NCBI GenBank assembly: GCA_023525975.1
Contig: CM042018.1
Location: 76,825,001-76,889,000 of the forward strand
From: Smallanthus sonchifolius
Lineage: Eukaryota; Streptophyta; Magnoliopsida; Asterales; Asteraceae
Direction of reading: 5' to 3'
Length of the DNA: 64,000 nucleotides
Shown here one piece after another: positions 1-9,395 of the stretch. The notes under the pieces were generated by a model. The model saw nothing but the letters and a program-made list of their open reading frames with translations, was not told where the DNA came from and did not search any database. The position numbers and the translations under genes are program-made. Numbering within the stretch: position 1 is the stretch's first letter; the number at the start of each line of letters is the position of its first letter.

Positions 1-511
1 AATAGATCAAGAATTAGTGTTGCTGTTTCGGCAAATCCCTACATCAGCTTGAATTACATTCAACAATACTGGGATACAACACAACATTATTGTACATTTG
101 ATCCGAATGTTATTAGAGTTACTGTCAATAACATGGAAGTAGCAATTTCTGTTGATACTATTCGTCAAACTCTACATTTGGGAGGACATGATGAAGAACC
201 TTTGGGGTTACCGTCTACTTTGATTATGGGTTTTTTTTCAAAGGATGGGTTACAGAGGACGAGCAAATGATACTCAAGCAAGGAAAGGTGGTCTAGTAGG
301 ACAATGGCGATACTTTATGCACGTCATTTTTCAATGTCTTTCTCCTAGAAAAGCTGGAACTGATGGTTTGACGACCTCACTACAATCAGCTATGGTGGAT
401 CTTACTTTGAATAGAGGGTTTAACTTTGCTCACTATTTTTATAAGGAGATAGTTGCACAGATTACTCCACCGGCTGGTCAAGGATTTCTTTTATATCTGA
501 GGTTTATATAG
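1..511 (+). pseudogene. env-like ORF of element A, N-terminal part, frameshifted
   Basis: Open from the left edge of the window and therefore partial. One frame runs to 270 and the next continues from about 245 to 511, so a frameshift lies near 240-250 in a run of T. The peptide contains NPYISLNYIQQYWDT, then after the shift MGYRGRA and WRYFMHVIFQCLS. The same layout (a Q-W/F-W start, MG(Y/H) and WRY-HV--C-S) is seen in element I at 25569-25991, so this is a shared domain of the extra ORF that follows pol in SIRE-like Copia elements. Its role is unknown; 'env-like' reflects position, not shown membrane function. Confidence 0.7.
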
Positions 512-580
512 ATGATTCTTACTGATTGTAACAACATTAAGCAGCAAATCCAGGCTTGATACCTATTCCAACTCCTTTGT

Positions 581-1801
581 TTGGACATATTATTAATCCT
601 GATAAATATTGCTCCTCCAAATGATAATTGGATACATACAGAAGAGGTTCAACAACAACAACCACCGCAACCACAACCACAAGCTCCACAGCAACCTCAA
701 CCACAACAAGCTGCACCTGAAGTACAACCAGAACAAGTTAACGTACAAGTTCAAGATGCTGCTCAAGATAATGTGATATAACCTAATTTGGAGTTCATGA
801 GGAAGGTTAGAATGTTGAAAATGAGAATGTGAATGAAGGAGCACAAGATAATCAAGAAGGACAAGTTAGTGATACTAGCACAAGCTCATCTGAAAAAGCT
901 ACTGATGCTGATTCTGATTCTGAAGCTACACAGGACTTTGATCCAGACCATTATGCTAAACTTGCTACTATTTCATTGGCAAATGCTGGTAAAAGATTAA
1001 AGTCTGTGGCTACTAAACCAGGACACAAGTCTGTTCGGGGTCTTCCTCCTGGAACAGCACTTGGCAAAAGATCGTTAAGTGATGAATCATCTTCCGATTC
1101 TGATTATGTTCCTACTCTGAAGTCACAGAAGCTATTGTCTGCTTCCATGAATTCTGCTACAACTGCTCGAGTAGTTGATGACTTGGATTTTGTGGATTCT
1201 TTACTTATATCTCCAAATCCGTGTCAGACTACTTCACCTCAAGGCACTCCTGCTCCAGTTCCTCCGCCTACTTCTTCTCAAGCTGGTCCGTCTAGTTCCT
1301 CGAAGGATGCTAAAATTGCTGCTCTACAAGGCAAAGTCTCTTGCCTAGAAGCTCAAGTTGTGGGCTATCAAGTTCAAGTCGATGTATTAAGAGCAAATGA
1401 TTTTCACAGAGAACAAACTCTTCATTCTCAAAGCAAGCAGATCTCTGAGATGCAGATTCTTGTATCCCAATTGATAGAGCGTATTAACAATGAAGATAAT
1501 GATCCCAGTGGAAACAAGGGTGATCGTCAATACACTGAAGCTGCTTCAATATCTCAATTTTAGTGGGAGTCTACTCCAAATCAGGTTGAAGCTTTTCGGT
1601 GAAAAAGATACAGGAAAGAATGAAGAGGTTTTGCTTCTAGAATTTTTTAAAGATGATTCTGATTTGGATGAAGCTGAAAAGATAGACTGCTTAGATGGCA
1701 TATTTGAGTTATCTGATGACTTAGAAGACGAAGATAATGACTCAAAGATAGAAGAAGGAGAGATAGTCGAAGTGGAGATTACCAAAGATAAACAAGTTTG
1801 A
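581..1801 (+). pseudogene. env-like ORF of element A, low-complexity hinge and coiled coil
   Basis: Follows the first domain with stops and frame changes. About 640-780 encodes a Pro/Gln-rich stretch. 829-1563 is open for 244 codons: an acidic Ser-rich start, a basic patch (AGKRLKS), a Pro/Ser region near residues 140-165, then a probable coiled coil (residues about 160-225) with regular Leu/Val/Ile spacing. 1490-1801 is open in a second frame and very acidic (LEDEDND, KIEEGEIVEVE), so a frameshift near 1500-1560 probably joins the two. Element I has the same order of acidic, Pro-rich and coiled-coil parts at 26216-26964. Confidence 0.6.
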
Positions 1802-2744
1802 TGTATGAAGGATGTGATGGTCTTAATGTGCCTTTTGAATTCATCCTAGATGAAATTATTCCTGAAGTAACTTCTGATGGAATGACTGATTCTATGTACT
1901 CTACTGAAGATGTCACTATGCCTGATCCTAAATCAGATTATGCTCAGTCAAAGACTACTGAAGAACATGTGATGTATAGGGATACAGGTATGACGAAAGA
2001 AAAATGGTTAGAGATGGTGAAAAGCTGGAAGAAAGTGTTACCCAAGTCACCATCACCACCTGTTCTTAAGGAAAAATATGTAAATAAGGAAAGATGTGTT
2101 GGTAGAATTATCAGTTGGTTCTTTAAGGAAGAAATCAATCTGTTTGCCTTAAAGAGATCTGATGGTGTTCAATATTTGAAACCAAGACTTAGGTAGTTTA
2201 ATACTTTACCTATATGTGAGCTGGATGATTTGGCAACTAAATCATTAATCAACAATTCAAAGAATGGTGTTGCTGATGCTATAGTAAGGTTGATTAGATT
2301 GGAAGGTAGTTCAGGGAAATATGATAAGCTGAAACCATAGAAAGGCAAAAGATTTAAGACTACTGATTCTAAAACTGGTAAAGTAACTTGGAGTTATAAG
2401 TTTAAACCAGTCAATGTTGTAAAGAAAATACCTTTGAAGAAAATACCACAAGATTCTCTAGGAAATATGAAGTGGTGGTATGTGGATGTGAACACTTGAG
2501 AGGCTAAGATTGAAGATCAATACAATAAGGTTATAGCTTGTTTCTATGATGCTATGAACCTTATTAACTTCTCAAAGAAAGACCAGCACATGTTAAAGAG
2601 GAAAGAGATTATGTTTACAAGTGAATGGCATGAGCAGGGTTTACAGTATAAAAGAGTATTGGAGATTTGCATCAAACATGGAGTGTGCACAAGGAGTAAA
2701 CTACCAGAGAGTTGGAAGAGTTCAACATGAAGACAGATGATCAA
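1798..2744 (+). pseudogene. env-like ORF of element A, C-terminal domain
   Basis: Open to 2196, then in-frame stops near 2196, 2338 and 2498 interrupt an otherwise readable frame ending just before the polypurine tract. Recognisable blocks are TGMTKEKWLEMVKSWKKVL, YVNKERCVGRI, KRSDGVQYLKPRL and WWYVDVNT, then FYDAMNLINFSKKDQ and KRVLEICIKHGVC. The same blocks occur in element C at 7265-8052, which shows this is a real retroelement domain. Function unknown. Three separated stops in a conserved frame mark it as decayed. Confidence 0.65.
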
Positions 2745-2753
2745 GTTATTGTC

Positions 2754-2764
2754 AAGGGGGAGTC
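2754..2764 (+). other. Polypurine tract of element A
   Basis: Purine-rich AAGGGGGAG-type tract directly before the 3' LTR, the plus-strand primer site of LTR retrotransposons. The matching tract in element C is at 8091-8101. Confidence 0.7.
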
Positions 2765-3123
2765 TATTAGGACATAGATGTGTGACAATAGACCTTGTAA
2801 TAGATTAGATCTACTATGTCTTTATGTTCTTGTAATAATTGCTTAAGTTTTGTTATAGGCGAACTTAACAAGTTCGCCTGGCTGTAAGTCTATAAATAGG
2901 AGATTACATGTTAGTTTTAAAGAGCTTCTGAAAATTTGTGTCAAGATCTGTAAACTCTGAGTTTTGTGGTAATCAAAGAGAATATTATTTACATCTTGTG
3001 TTGATTCTAGTCTATGTGTATGTACTGTTTACACGATCTCGTGTACGTTGGATTCCGCACTTCGTATGCTTGATACACGTCATGTCTCGAGTTACATCCA
3101 TAGAAGACCCGTGAGGACCTACA
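2765..3123 (+). repeat. 3' LTR of element A (359 bp)
   Basis: Aligned with the LTR of element C, this begins TATTAGGACAT where C has TGTTGGACAT, and ends GAGGACCTACA. The first dinucleotide has mutated from TG to TA. It holds one palindrome GGCGAACTT-AAC-AAGTTCGCC at 2858-2878 just upstream of a TATA box (TATAAATAGG near 2892), so transcription should start near 2920-2930. Confidence 0.75.
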
Positions 3124-3129
3124 AAAAGA

Positions 3130-4400
3130 TCTTCATACAGGAATCTCCAATCAAAATCAGATGTTCCAACAGTTGCACAGGCTGTAGTTTGAACAGGAGT
3201 GATGTTGCCTTGACTTGCTTAACAATGATGGGTCTGTCTAGGTTGGGTCCCAACTGGGTTTGCCTTTGGTGCCTTGCATTCTCTAGCAAAGTGACCAAGT
3301 TGGCTACAATTGTAACATCTTAGCTTGCTCTTGTCCAAGCTAACTCTAGTGTTAGAGTTGTTGCTTGGAATTGGTCTTCCGGTCCTAGAGTAGAACCGTT
3401 TTGCTCTGAGAGAAAGCATGGCATAGGAGTGTTGTATGTCCATTTCTTCTAAGTCATCTGGATGAAAGTATTCCAGATCTTCTTTGATGAAGGACATGTT
3501 GCTAGAATTTTTGGAGACAAAGGCAACTGAGTTTGGTTGAGGTGGAGCTTCAAGAAGAAATGGTGAGTTGTTTGTTTGTGAGTTGGGAGTCTGAGGGTGG
3601 GTGACAATCGGAGGATAATAGTTACTAGAACTGGAAGCTGAGTGGTTAGAATGTAGTGCAGATTAAGTGGTGGTTGTTGATGAAGCTGTTGAATGACCTG
3701 AGCTTCTTTCTTTGGCTTGAATCATTTCTAATTCATATGTCTTTAGCATGCCATACAACTCAGTCATTTTTAGAGTTTTCAAGTTTTCAGTTCTTCTAAT
3801 TGACACTGTATAGAGTGTCCAACAGCTTGGAAGAGATCTGATAAACGTTTTTAGAATGTCTTCATTCTCCAGCTTCACTTTAGAGCACTGTAGCTCTCCC
3901 ACCAAATAGGTGTACCTATTGAACAAAACAGTAAGAGACTCACCTTCCTTCCAGACAAAGTTCTCATATTTTTGCTTCAGAATGCCTCTTCTATTCTCCT
4001 TCACCTCCTCAGAACCGCCAAACATCTTCTTAAGAGCTTCCCATAGCTCCTTAGCAGTCTTGTATTCTCTGAAGTTATGGAAAACTTCGTTTGGCAAGAA
4101 CATCTGAATGGCTCCCAAAGCTTTGAAATCTACCTCCATCTTCTTGATGTCTTATTCTGAGTACTTTGAGGCTTCTTTAGGGACAAATGGACCTCCAGAA
4201 TCAGCAGAAGCCACCATAGGAACATATGGACCATCAACTATGGATCTCCACATTCCATATTCTTGGTAGCAGAAGAAACTTTCCATTCTTTTCTTCCACA
4301 TATCATAATCTTCTCCAACATCATCAAATCCGGTATTCTGTGCCAGACTATGGATAGATGGTTCAGTAGCAAAGAAATAACAAGAACCAGATATTGATTA
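3130..4400 (-). pseudogene. Copia gag of element B
   Basis: Minus-strand gag. From the N-terminal side: MWKKRMESFFCYQ and MWRSIVDGPYVP (about 4310-4210), an in-frame TAA near 4151, then an open stretch 4139-3663 with the usual gag core (TAKELWEALKKMFGG, RRGILKQKYENF, LFNRYTYLVGELQ). A further open part 3497-3219 carries a CCHC zinc knuckle, CYNCSQLGHFARECK (CX2CX4HX4C), that binds RNA in capsids. A frame break separates the last two parts. The initiator Met is not identifiable. The gag family is UBN2-like, typical of plant Copia. Confidence 0.75.
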
Positions 4401-4434
4401 AACAAGTGTTAATTTGTTTAATCTGAGGGCCAAA

Positions 4435-4446
4435 GCTCTGATACCA
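4435..4446 (-). other. Primer binding site of element B
   Basis: On the minus strand TGGTATCAGAGC lies two bases after the LTR. It is complementary to the 3' end of initiator tRNA-Met, the usual primer of plant Copia elements. Confidence 0.85.
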
Positions 4447-4448
4447 CT

Positions 4449-5170
4449 TGTAAGATCGGTGTTTACAAGATGATTCTGTTCTTAGTTGAGATTGGTGAAA
4501 ACAATAACAACTAATCAATGTAAACAAGAAAACAAGGATAATGCTGATAAATGCAAAGTGTATTAATCTTCAATGTTTATAAGTTTACAGAGTAACCTCT
4601 AAGGAAGCACACTTGTACAAAATGGAAGATACAATACATTTAAAGGAACTTAGAATCAAGACAGACCCTTGATTCTAAGGATCAGATCAAACACAAGCCG
4701 TTGATCTTTGACAGTTACAGGTTACACTACTAGTGGTACAAACAAAAAGACAAGTAGCAAAAAGACAACTGCAGTGAAAAGACTTCTGCAATGAAAAGAC
4801 AACAGCAAAACTAAGGTCTTCTTAGTAATCATTGCTGGACAGATCAGCACAGAAGCATCGTATTTTGTTCTCTGCACCAATAACATTCCTTCTGTTGATA
4901 GGTGTGTTCATGTTGCAGCAAAATGTGTCAGTAGTAAAGTCAGAGCTGCTGATGATTTGCCTATCAGTAGCATCAAATGTTTGATGCTGCTGAGAAGCCT
5001 ATCAGCAGCAACTTTGGACTTTAGCATATAAGGCTATCACTAGGAAAATTGTTCATCAGCAGGAGAACACAACTATCTGTAGCACTTAGCCCTATCTGCA
5101 GCAACTTGTAAGTCAGCAGCAAAATTGCGGAGTCCGCAACAATCTTACATAGAGAATTTTGTAGCCATCA
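4449..5170 (-). repeat. 5' LTR of element B (722 bp)
   Basis: On the minus strand it runs TGATGGC to TTACA. It matches the LTR at 6534-7256 (723 bp) over its whole length. The U3 part holds many CAGCAGCAA/TTGCTGCTG inverted motifs; the clearest palindrome, 4965-4992, has 13-bp arms CAGTAGCATCAAA and TTTGATGCTGCTG around TG, with one mismatch. Confidence 0.85.
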
Positions 5171-5489
5171 GTTTGCAGCTTCCAGTTTCTGTGCACAAGT
5201 CATCTGGATACAAAATCAAATGCTGGATTATGGGATGACTTTCATGGAAACTCCCATTCACATTGACAACATGAGTGCTATATCAATTACAAACAATCCT
5301 GTGCAGCACTCCAAGACAAAGCACATTGACATCAGGTATCATTTCATAAGAGATCAAGCTGAGAAAAAGAGAATCATTTTAACCAAAGTTCATACCAATG
5401 AGCAATATGCTGACTTGTTTACAAAACCTTTTGATGAAGCTAGATTTAGATATTTAGTTGAATCCATTAGCATGATGAACTTTGATTAA
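5171..5489 (+). pseudogene. Copia pol fragment F: C-terminal RNase H
   Basis: Plus-strand reading with MLDYGMTFMETPIHIDN, QHSKTKHIDIRYHFIRDQ and ADLFTKPFDEARF, ending at a TAA: the conserved tail of Copia RNase H. It starts abruptly at the edge of B's LTR, inside the block that normally reads EYVAASSC, so B split it. The open part runs without stops for about 105 codons. The preceding reverse transcriptase is not in the window. Confidence 0.8.
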
Positions 5490-6057
5490 AATTTGTCTCC
5501 AATATTTTTAAATAAAATGTGTTTCTCTTTTGCTGTAAATAAAAATTAAAAGTCAGCAGCAAACTATTTTTTACTGATGACAGGTTTAAGCTTCAGCAGC
5601 AAAGAATTTGCCTCTGGTCTGCCTTAAGTTATCAGCAGGAACAAGTTTCCTACAGATAGCTTTAAGACAATCAGCAACAACATTTTTGCTGCAGACCTTT
5701 ACATCCATCTGCAGCAACCAAGTTTGCTGCTGATAGACTTAGCCATCAGCAGCAACCAAGTTTGTTGCTGATAGGTTTAACCTTCCACGGTTGCCAAGTT
5801 TGCTACTGATCGGTAAAATGGGTCCAAATTAACTTTTACCCGTTGTAAAAACCACCTTCAGTCTTTACCATGGCTGCTACAGTGTGTTACAACTGTAAAA
5901 CAGTGAAAAGCAAATGGGTTGTACAGTACAAGTAAATCTTCTTTTTCCCTCCTTTGTCGTTATAACACAAATCAAATTTCTTTCTCACCACTTCACATTC
6001 AATTCTGACCTAACCCTCATCTTTTCGCTCAAGCATTCAAAGTTTTCCATACTTAAC
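5490..6057 (+). other. Non-coding 3' spacer of fragment F
   Basis: No credible gene. About 5560-5820 is rich in CAGCAGCAA and TTGCTGCTG motifs in both orientations, forming several imperfect inverted repeats (for example 5741-5785). The motif matches the one in the LTRs at 4449-5170 and 6534-7256, though this segment is not an LTR copy. A junction to the next pol fragment lies near 6058. Confidence 0.5.
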
Positions 6058-6538
6058 AAAAGTTTTCAAACTAGACAAGGCTCTATATGGACTACACCAA
6101 GCCCCAAGAGCCTGGTATGAGACTTTGTCAGGATATCTACTAAGCTACAATTTCAGAAGAGCTGCCATTGATCAGACATTATTTATCAAAGATGAAGGGG
6201 GAGAAATTCAATTGGTACAAATATATGTATATGACATCATCTTTGGATCAACAAAGAAGAAATTATGCAAGGACTTTGAGATTCTAATGCACTCAAAGTT
6301 TGAAATGAGTTCAATGGGTGAACTAAATTTCTTTTGGGGTCTCCAAGTCAAACAAGTTCCAGATGGAATCTTCATCAGCCAATTCAAATACGTCAAAAGT
6401 ATCTTGGAAAGATTCAAACTGGCTGATTGCTCTGCTGCAAGAACCCCCATGCAAGTACACCATCAACTGACTCCAGATAAAGATAGACAAGACACTGATC
6501 AACATCAGTACCGTGCAATGATAGGATCACTCATGTAA
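6058..6538 (+). pseudogene. Copia reverse transcriptase fragment G
   Basis: Begins in the block KLDKALYGLHQAPRAWYE of Copia reverse transcriptase. It continues through DQTLFIKDEGGEIQLVQIYV, then YDIIFGS where the catalytic YVDDIIFGS is expected, so one catalytic Asp position is altered (V-Y-D-I instead of V-D-D-I), and through MGELNFFWGLQV and TPMQVHH to YRAMIGSLM. It is cut at 6533 by an LTR. The next residues of the same conserved block (SLMYLT) reappear at 8469. The first part near 6058-6120 is in another frame from the rest. Confidence 0.8.
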
Positions 6539-7256
6539 GGATTGGTGTTTACAAGATGATTCTATTCTTAGTTGAGATTGGCGGAAACAATAACAACTAA
6601 TCAATGTAAACAAGAAAACAAGGATAATGCTGATAAATGCAAAGTGTATTAATCTTCAATGTTTACAAGTTTACAAAGAAAGCTCTAAGGAAGCACACTT
6701 GTATAAAATGGAAGATACAATACAATTAAAGGAACTTAGAATCAAGACAGACCCTTGATTCTAAGGATCAATTCAAACACAAGCCGTTGATCTTTGACAG
6801 TTACAACTTACACTACTATTGGTAGACAACAAAAAGACCAGTAGCTAAAAGACAACTGTAGTGAAAAGACTTCTGCAATGAAAAGTCAACAGCAAAACTA
6901 AGGTCTTCTCTGTAATCATTGTAGGACAGATCAGAATAGGAGCATTAACTTTTGTTCTCTGCACCAATAACATTCCTTCTGCAAATAGGTGTGTCAGTGT
7001 TGCTGCAAAAGGTATCAGTAGTAAAGTCAACGATGCTGATGATTTGCCTATCAGCAGCATCAAATGTTTGATGCTGCTGAGAAGCCTATCAGCAACAACT
7101 TTGGACTTCAGCAGTTAAGGCTATCAGTAGTAAACTTGTTCATCAGTAGGAAACCCAACTATCTGCAGCACTTAGCCTTATCTGCTGCAACTTGTAAGTC
7201 AGCAGCAAAATTGTGGAGTCCGCAGCAATCTTACTTAGAGATATTTGTAGCCATCA
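6534..7256 (-). repeat. LTR of the B family without its element (723 bp)
   Basis: Full-length match to 4449-5170, same orientation. No primer site lies on its left and no clear polypurine tract on its right, and the flanks ACTCA and GTCTT are not a target duplication. It is therefore either a solo LTR later rearranged or a recombination product. It contains a perfect 28-bp palindrome at 7052-7079 with 13-bp arms (CAGCAGCATCAAA), where the sister LTR has one mismatch. Confidence 0.8.
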
Positions 7257-7264
7257 GTCTTTAT

Positions 7265-8052
7265 CTCTACACAAGTGATATGTCTAAAGAACCGGTGATG
7301 TATAAAAAGACTGGAATGACAAAGGAAAAATAGCTTGAAATGGTGAGAAGCTGGAAGAAAGTGTTGCAAGTATCTCCACCAGCACCAATTCAAAAGGAAA
7401 AGTATGTGAATAAGGAAAGGTGTATTGGAAGGATTCTGAGTTGGTTCTATGAATATAAGTTCAAGTTGTTTGCCATTAAGAGATCTGATGGTGTTCAGTA
7501 TCTCAAACCGAGATTAAAATACTTTAACTCTTTACCGAGATGTGAAGTCCATAGTTTTTCAACTAAACCGTTGATTAACCGATTAAGGAATGTGCGCCTC
7601 TTTAGGCGTTGCTGATTCTATTGCTAAATTGATAAGGAATGAAGGAAATTCTGGAAAGTTTGAACAATTGAAGCCTCAGCAGGGTAAAAGATTTAAAGAA
7701 ATAGATCCAGTATAAAAAAAAAGATCTGGAGATACAAATTCAAAACTGGGAAAGTTGTTCCAAAGATACCGTTGAAGATGATTCCACAAGATTGTTTAGG
7801 AAATATCAAATAGTGGTATGTGGATGTAAACACTGGTGAAGCTGTGGTGGAAGACTTAAATGGAAAGATTCTAGCAAGATTCTTTGATGCTATAAATCTT
7901 ATAATTTTTTCTAAAAAGGACCAGCTGATGCTAAAGCGTAAAGAGAACATGTATACCAGTGAGTGGAGAGAACAGGCGATGCAGTATAAGAGAGTTCTTT
8001 ATGTGTGTATTACTCATGGAGTGTGTGCTGGAAGCTCGTTACCAGGGAATTA
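7265..8052 (+). pseudogene. env-like ORF of element C, C-terminal domain
   Basis: Homologue of 1798-2744 in element A: VMYKKTGMTKEK, then TAG where A has Trp, LEMVRSWKKVL, YVNKERCIGRI, KRSDGVQYLKPRL. A frame change follows near 7590, and later blocks (MWM, NLIIFSKKDQLMLKRKENM, KRVLYVCITHGVC) lie in other frames. Several small indels separate them. It directly precedes a polypurine tract and LTR, as in A. It begins abruptly next to the LTR at 6534-7256. Confidence 0.65.
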
Positions 8053-8090
8053 GAAGAGCAAGACTTGAATACAAAGACCAAGCTGTCGTA

Positions 8091-8101
8091 AAGGGGGAGT
8101 T
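8091..8101 (+). other. Polypurine tract of element C
   Basis: AAGGGGGAGTT immediately before the TG of the LTR. Confidence 0.8.
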
Positions 8102-8464
8102 TGTTGGACATGACGTGTGACAATCCGCCTTGTAATAGAATAGGTCTTTTGTACTTTAAGTTTGTAATGTTTTCTAAGTAGTTTGCTATGTTTTGTGAAT
8201 GGCGAACTTGTTAAGTTCGCCTGTGGCAGTGTGTTTCCTATATATAGTGCTTAGTTTGTATTGATTTAGACTTCAGTTGTTTACAAGTTGTATGCATTTT
8301 TATCATAGCAATACAGAGAGTGTTTTGAGAAACTTGTGTATCTTTATATTCTATCTTGTGTTCTTATAAGTTCGTTACGCACGTATTCGTTAGGATTCCT
8401 CACTACGAGTCCGTGTAGTGTGTTATACATCTGAGATAGATCCGTGGACCCGCTGGGACCTACA
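8102..8464 (+). repeat. 3' LTR of element C (363 bp)
   Basis: Runs TGTTGGACATGACG to GCTGGGACCTACA. Same family as 2765-3123. It has one palindrome GGCGAACTT-GTT-AAGTTCGCC at 8201-8221, just upstream of a TATA box (CTATATATAG near 8239). The spacer is GTT here and AAC in A, that is, the unit is inverted between the two copies. Confidence 0.8.
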
Positions 8465-8849
8465 ATCTCTCATGTATCTCACCGTCAGCAGACCCGGCAT
8501 CATGTTTGGCAGTGTGCTTGGGTGCACACTTTCAGGCTAATCCTAAACTCTCTCATTTAATTGCTGTCAAACGTATTTAAGATATTTAAAGTACAAGCCC
8601 AAAATTGGGCTTTGGTATCCCAAAAATAACTTGTTTGATATTGTGGCTTTTTCATATTCAGACTACGGGGGTTGCAACTTAGACCGCAAATCCACTTCTG
8701 GGTGTTGTTAGTTCCTTGGCAATCGCCTTGTATCCTGGCAATGTAAGAAAAAGACCACCATTTCTCAATCCACAGCTGAAGCTGAATACATTGTTGCAGC
8801 CTTGTGTTGTTCCCAAGTGAGATGGATCAACCATCAAATGCTTGATTAT
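8465..8849 (+). pseudogene. Copia reverse transcriptase end and RNase H of element H, part 1
   Basis: Reads SLMYLTVSRPGIMFGSVLG, then frame breaks and stops, then YSDYGGCNLDRKSTSGC (Asp-bearing RNase H block), GNRLVSWQCKKKTTISQST and AEAEYIVAALCCSQ. It is interrupted after MLDY by element E, and the next residues (GITFHETP) follow E at 11774. At least two stops precede the RNase H block. The left edge meets the LTR of element C. Confidence 0.75.
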
Positions 8850-9380
8850 TGTAGAAGCATGTTTTGTAACTATAGATTAAATTCTATGTATCGGTGTACG
8901 TGGCTAGTACGTAGGAGGGTGTTCCTGAGTACTTAGCCCGCACACCAGTTTGGTCCTGCGTACTTAGTAAGTACGCAAGGCTTTTGCCTTGCGTACTTGT
9001 CAAGTACGCATGACCAAACCATGCGTACTTAGTAAGTACGCAAGGCTTTTGCCTTGCGTACTTGTCAAGTACGCAGGAAGTGTTCCTGCCCCTATAAATA
9101 GAAGACTTGTCTTCATTTGTAGGTGGAACTCTGGAACTGGTTGAGAGGTGTCCGGGTCGGGAAGAGCTCTCCCGACCCATGGACCGTGAGCGTAGATGAG
9201 AGATGTGTGTTCCTTCGGTATGTAGTCTGTAATACGAGATGACTTCTTTGTTATAGATTACATTTCGTTTCATCGTCTTTTGTCTGTGTTCGTGTTCTCT
9301 GTCTCGTTTCTTGGTTCCCACACAAATCACAGAACAGATCGTGTTATTTCCGCTGCGCGACGAGGCTCCCGGGACCTACA
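8850..9380 (+). repeat. 5' LTR of element E (531 bp)
   Basis: Runs TGTAGAAGC to GGGACCTACA. Four palindromes of the form TGCGTACTT-N3-AAGTACGCA lie at 8957-8977, 8990-9010, 9022-9042 and 9055-9075, with spacers AGT, GTC, AGT, GTC. They pair into two larger palindromes with 25-bp arms joined by GGC-TTTT-GCC. The TATA box (CCTATAAATA, 9091-9100) follows 15 bp after the last unit. Confidence 0.9.
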
Positions 9381-9382
9381 AG

Positions 9383-9395
9383 TGGTATCAGAGCC
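9383..9395 (+). other. Primer binding site of element E
   Basis: TGGTATCAGAGCC, two bases after the 5' LTR, complementary to the 3' end of initiator tRNA-Met. Confidence 0.85.

Larger units (their letters stand above)
1..3123 (+). mobile_element. 3' part of Copia (SIRE-like) retrotransposon A
   Basis: The segment holds an env-like reading frame, a polypurine tract and a 3' LTR, in the order expected for the end of a SIRE-type Copia element with an extra ORF after pol. The 5' part lies left of the window. The right edge is sharp: after CCTACA at 3123 the sequence becomes minus-strand gag of element B, so A is nested in B. The LTR and the C-terminal ORF are closely related to element C near 7265-8464. 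The SIRE-like assignment is by family knowledge; the lineage was not tested. Confidence 0.75.
3124..5170 (-). mobile_element. 5' part of minus-strand Copia element B
   Basis: Read on the minus strand: a 5' LTR (4449-5170), a primer binding site (4435-4446), then gag running left until element A begins at 3123. Pol and the 3' LTR lie beyond element A, outside the window. The right edge at 5170 abuts a plus-strand Copia RNase H fragment (F), so B is nested in F. A second LTR of this family is at 6534-7256. Confidence 0.75.

Noticed and set aside
8884..9330. Minus-strand frame of 148 codons across the 5' LTR of E
   Set aside because: It crosses the palindromes and TATA box of an LTR and is a chance frame.
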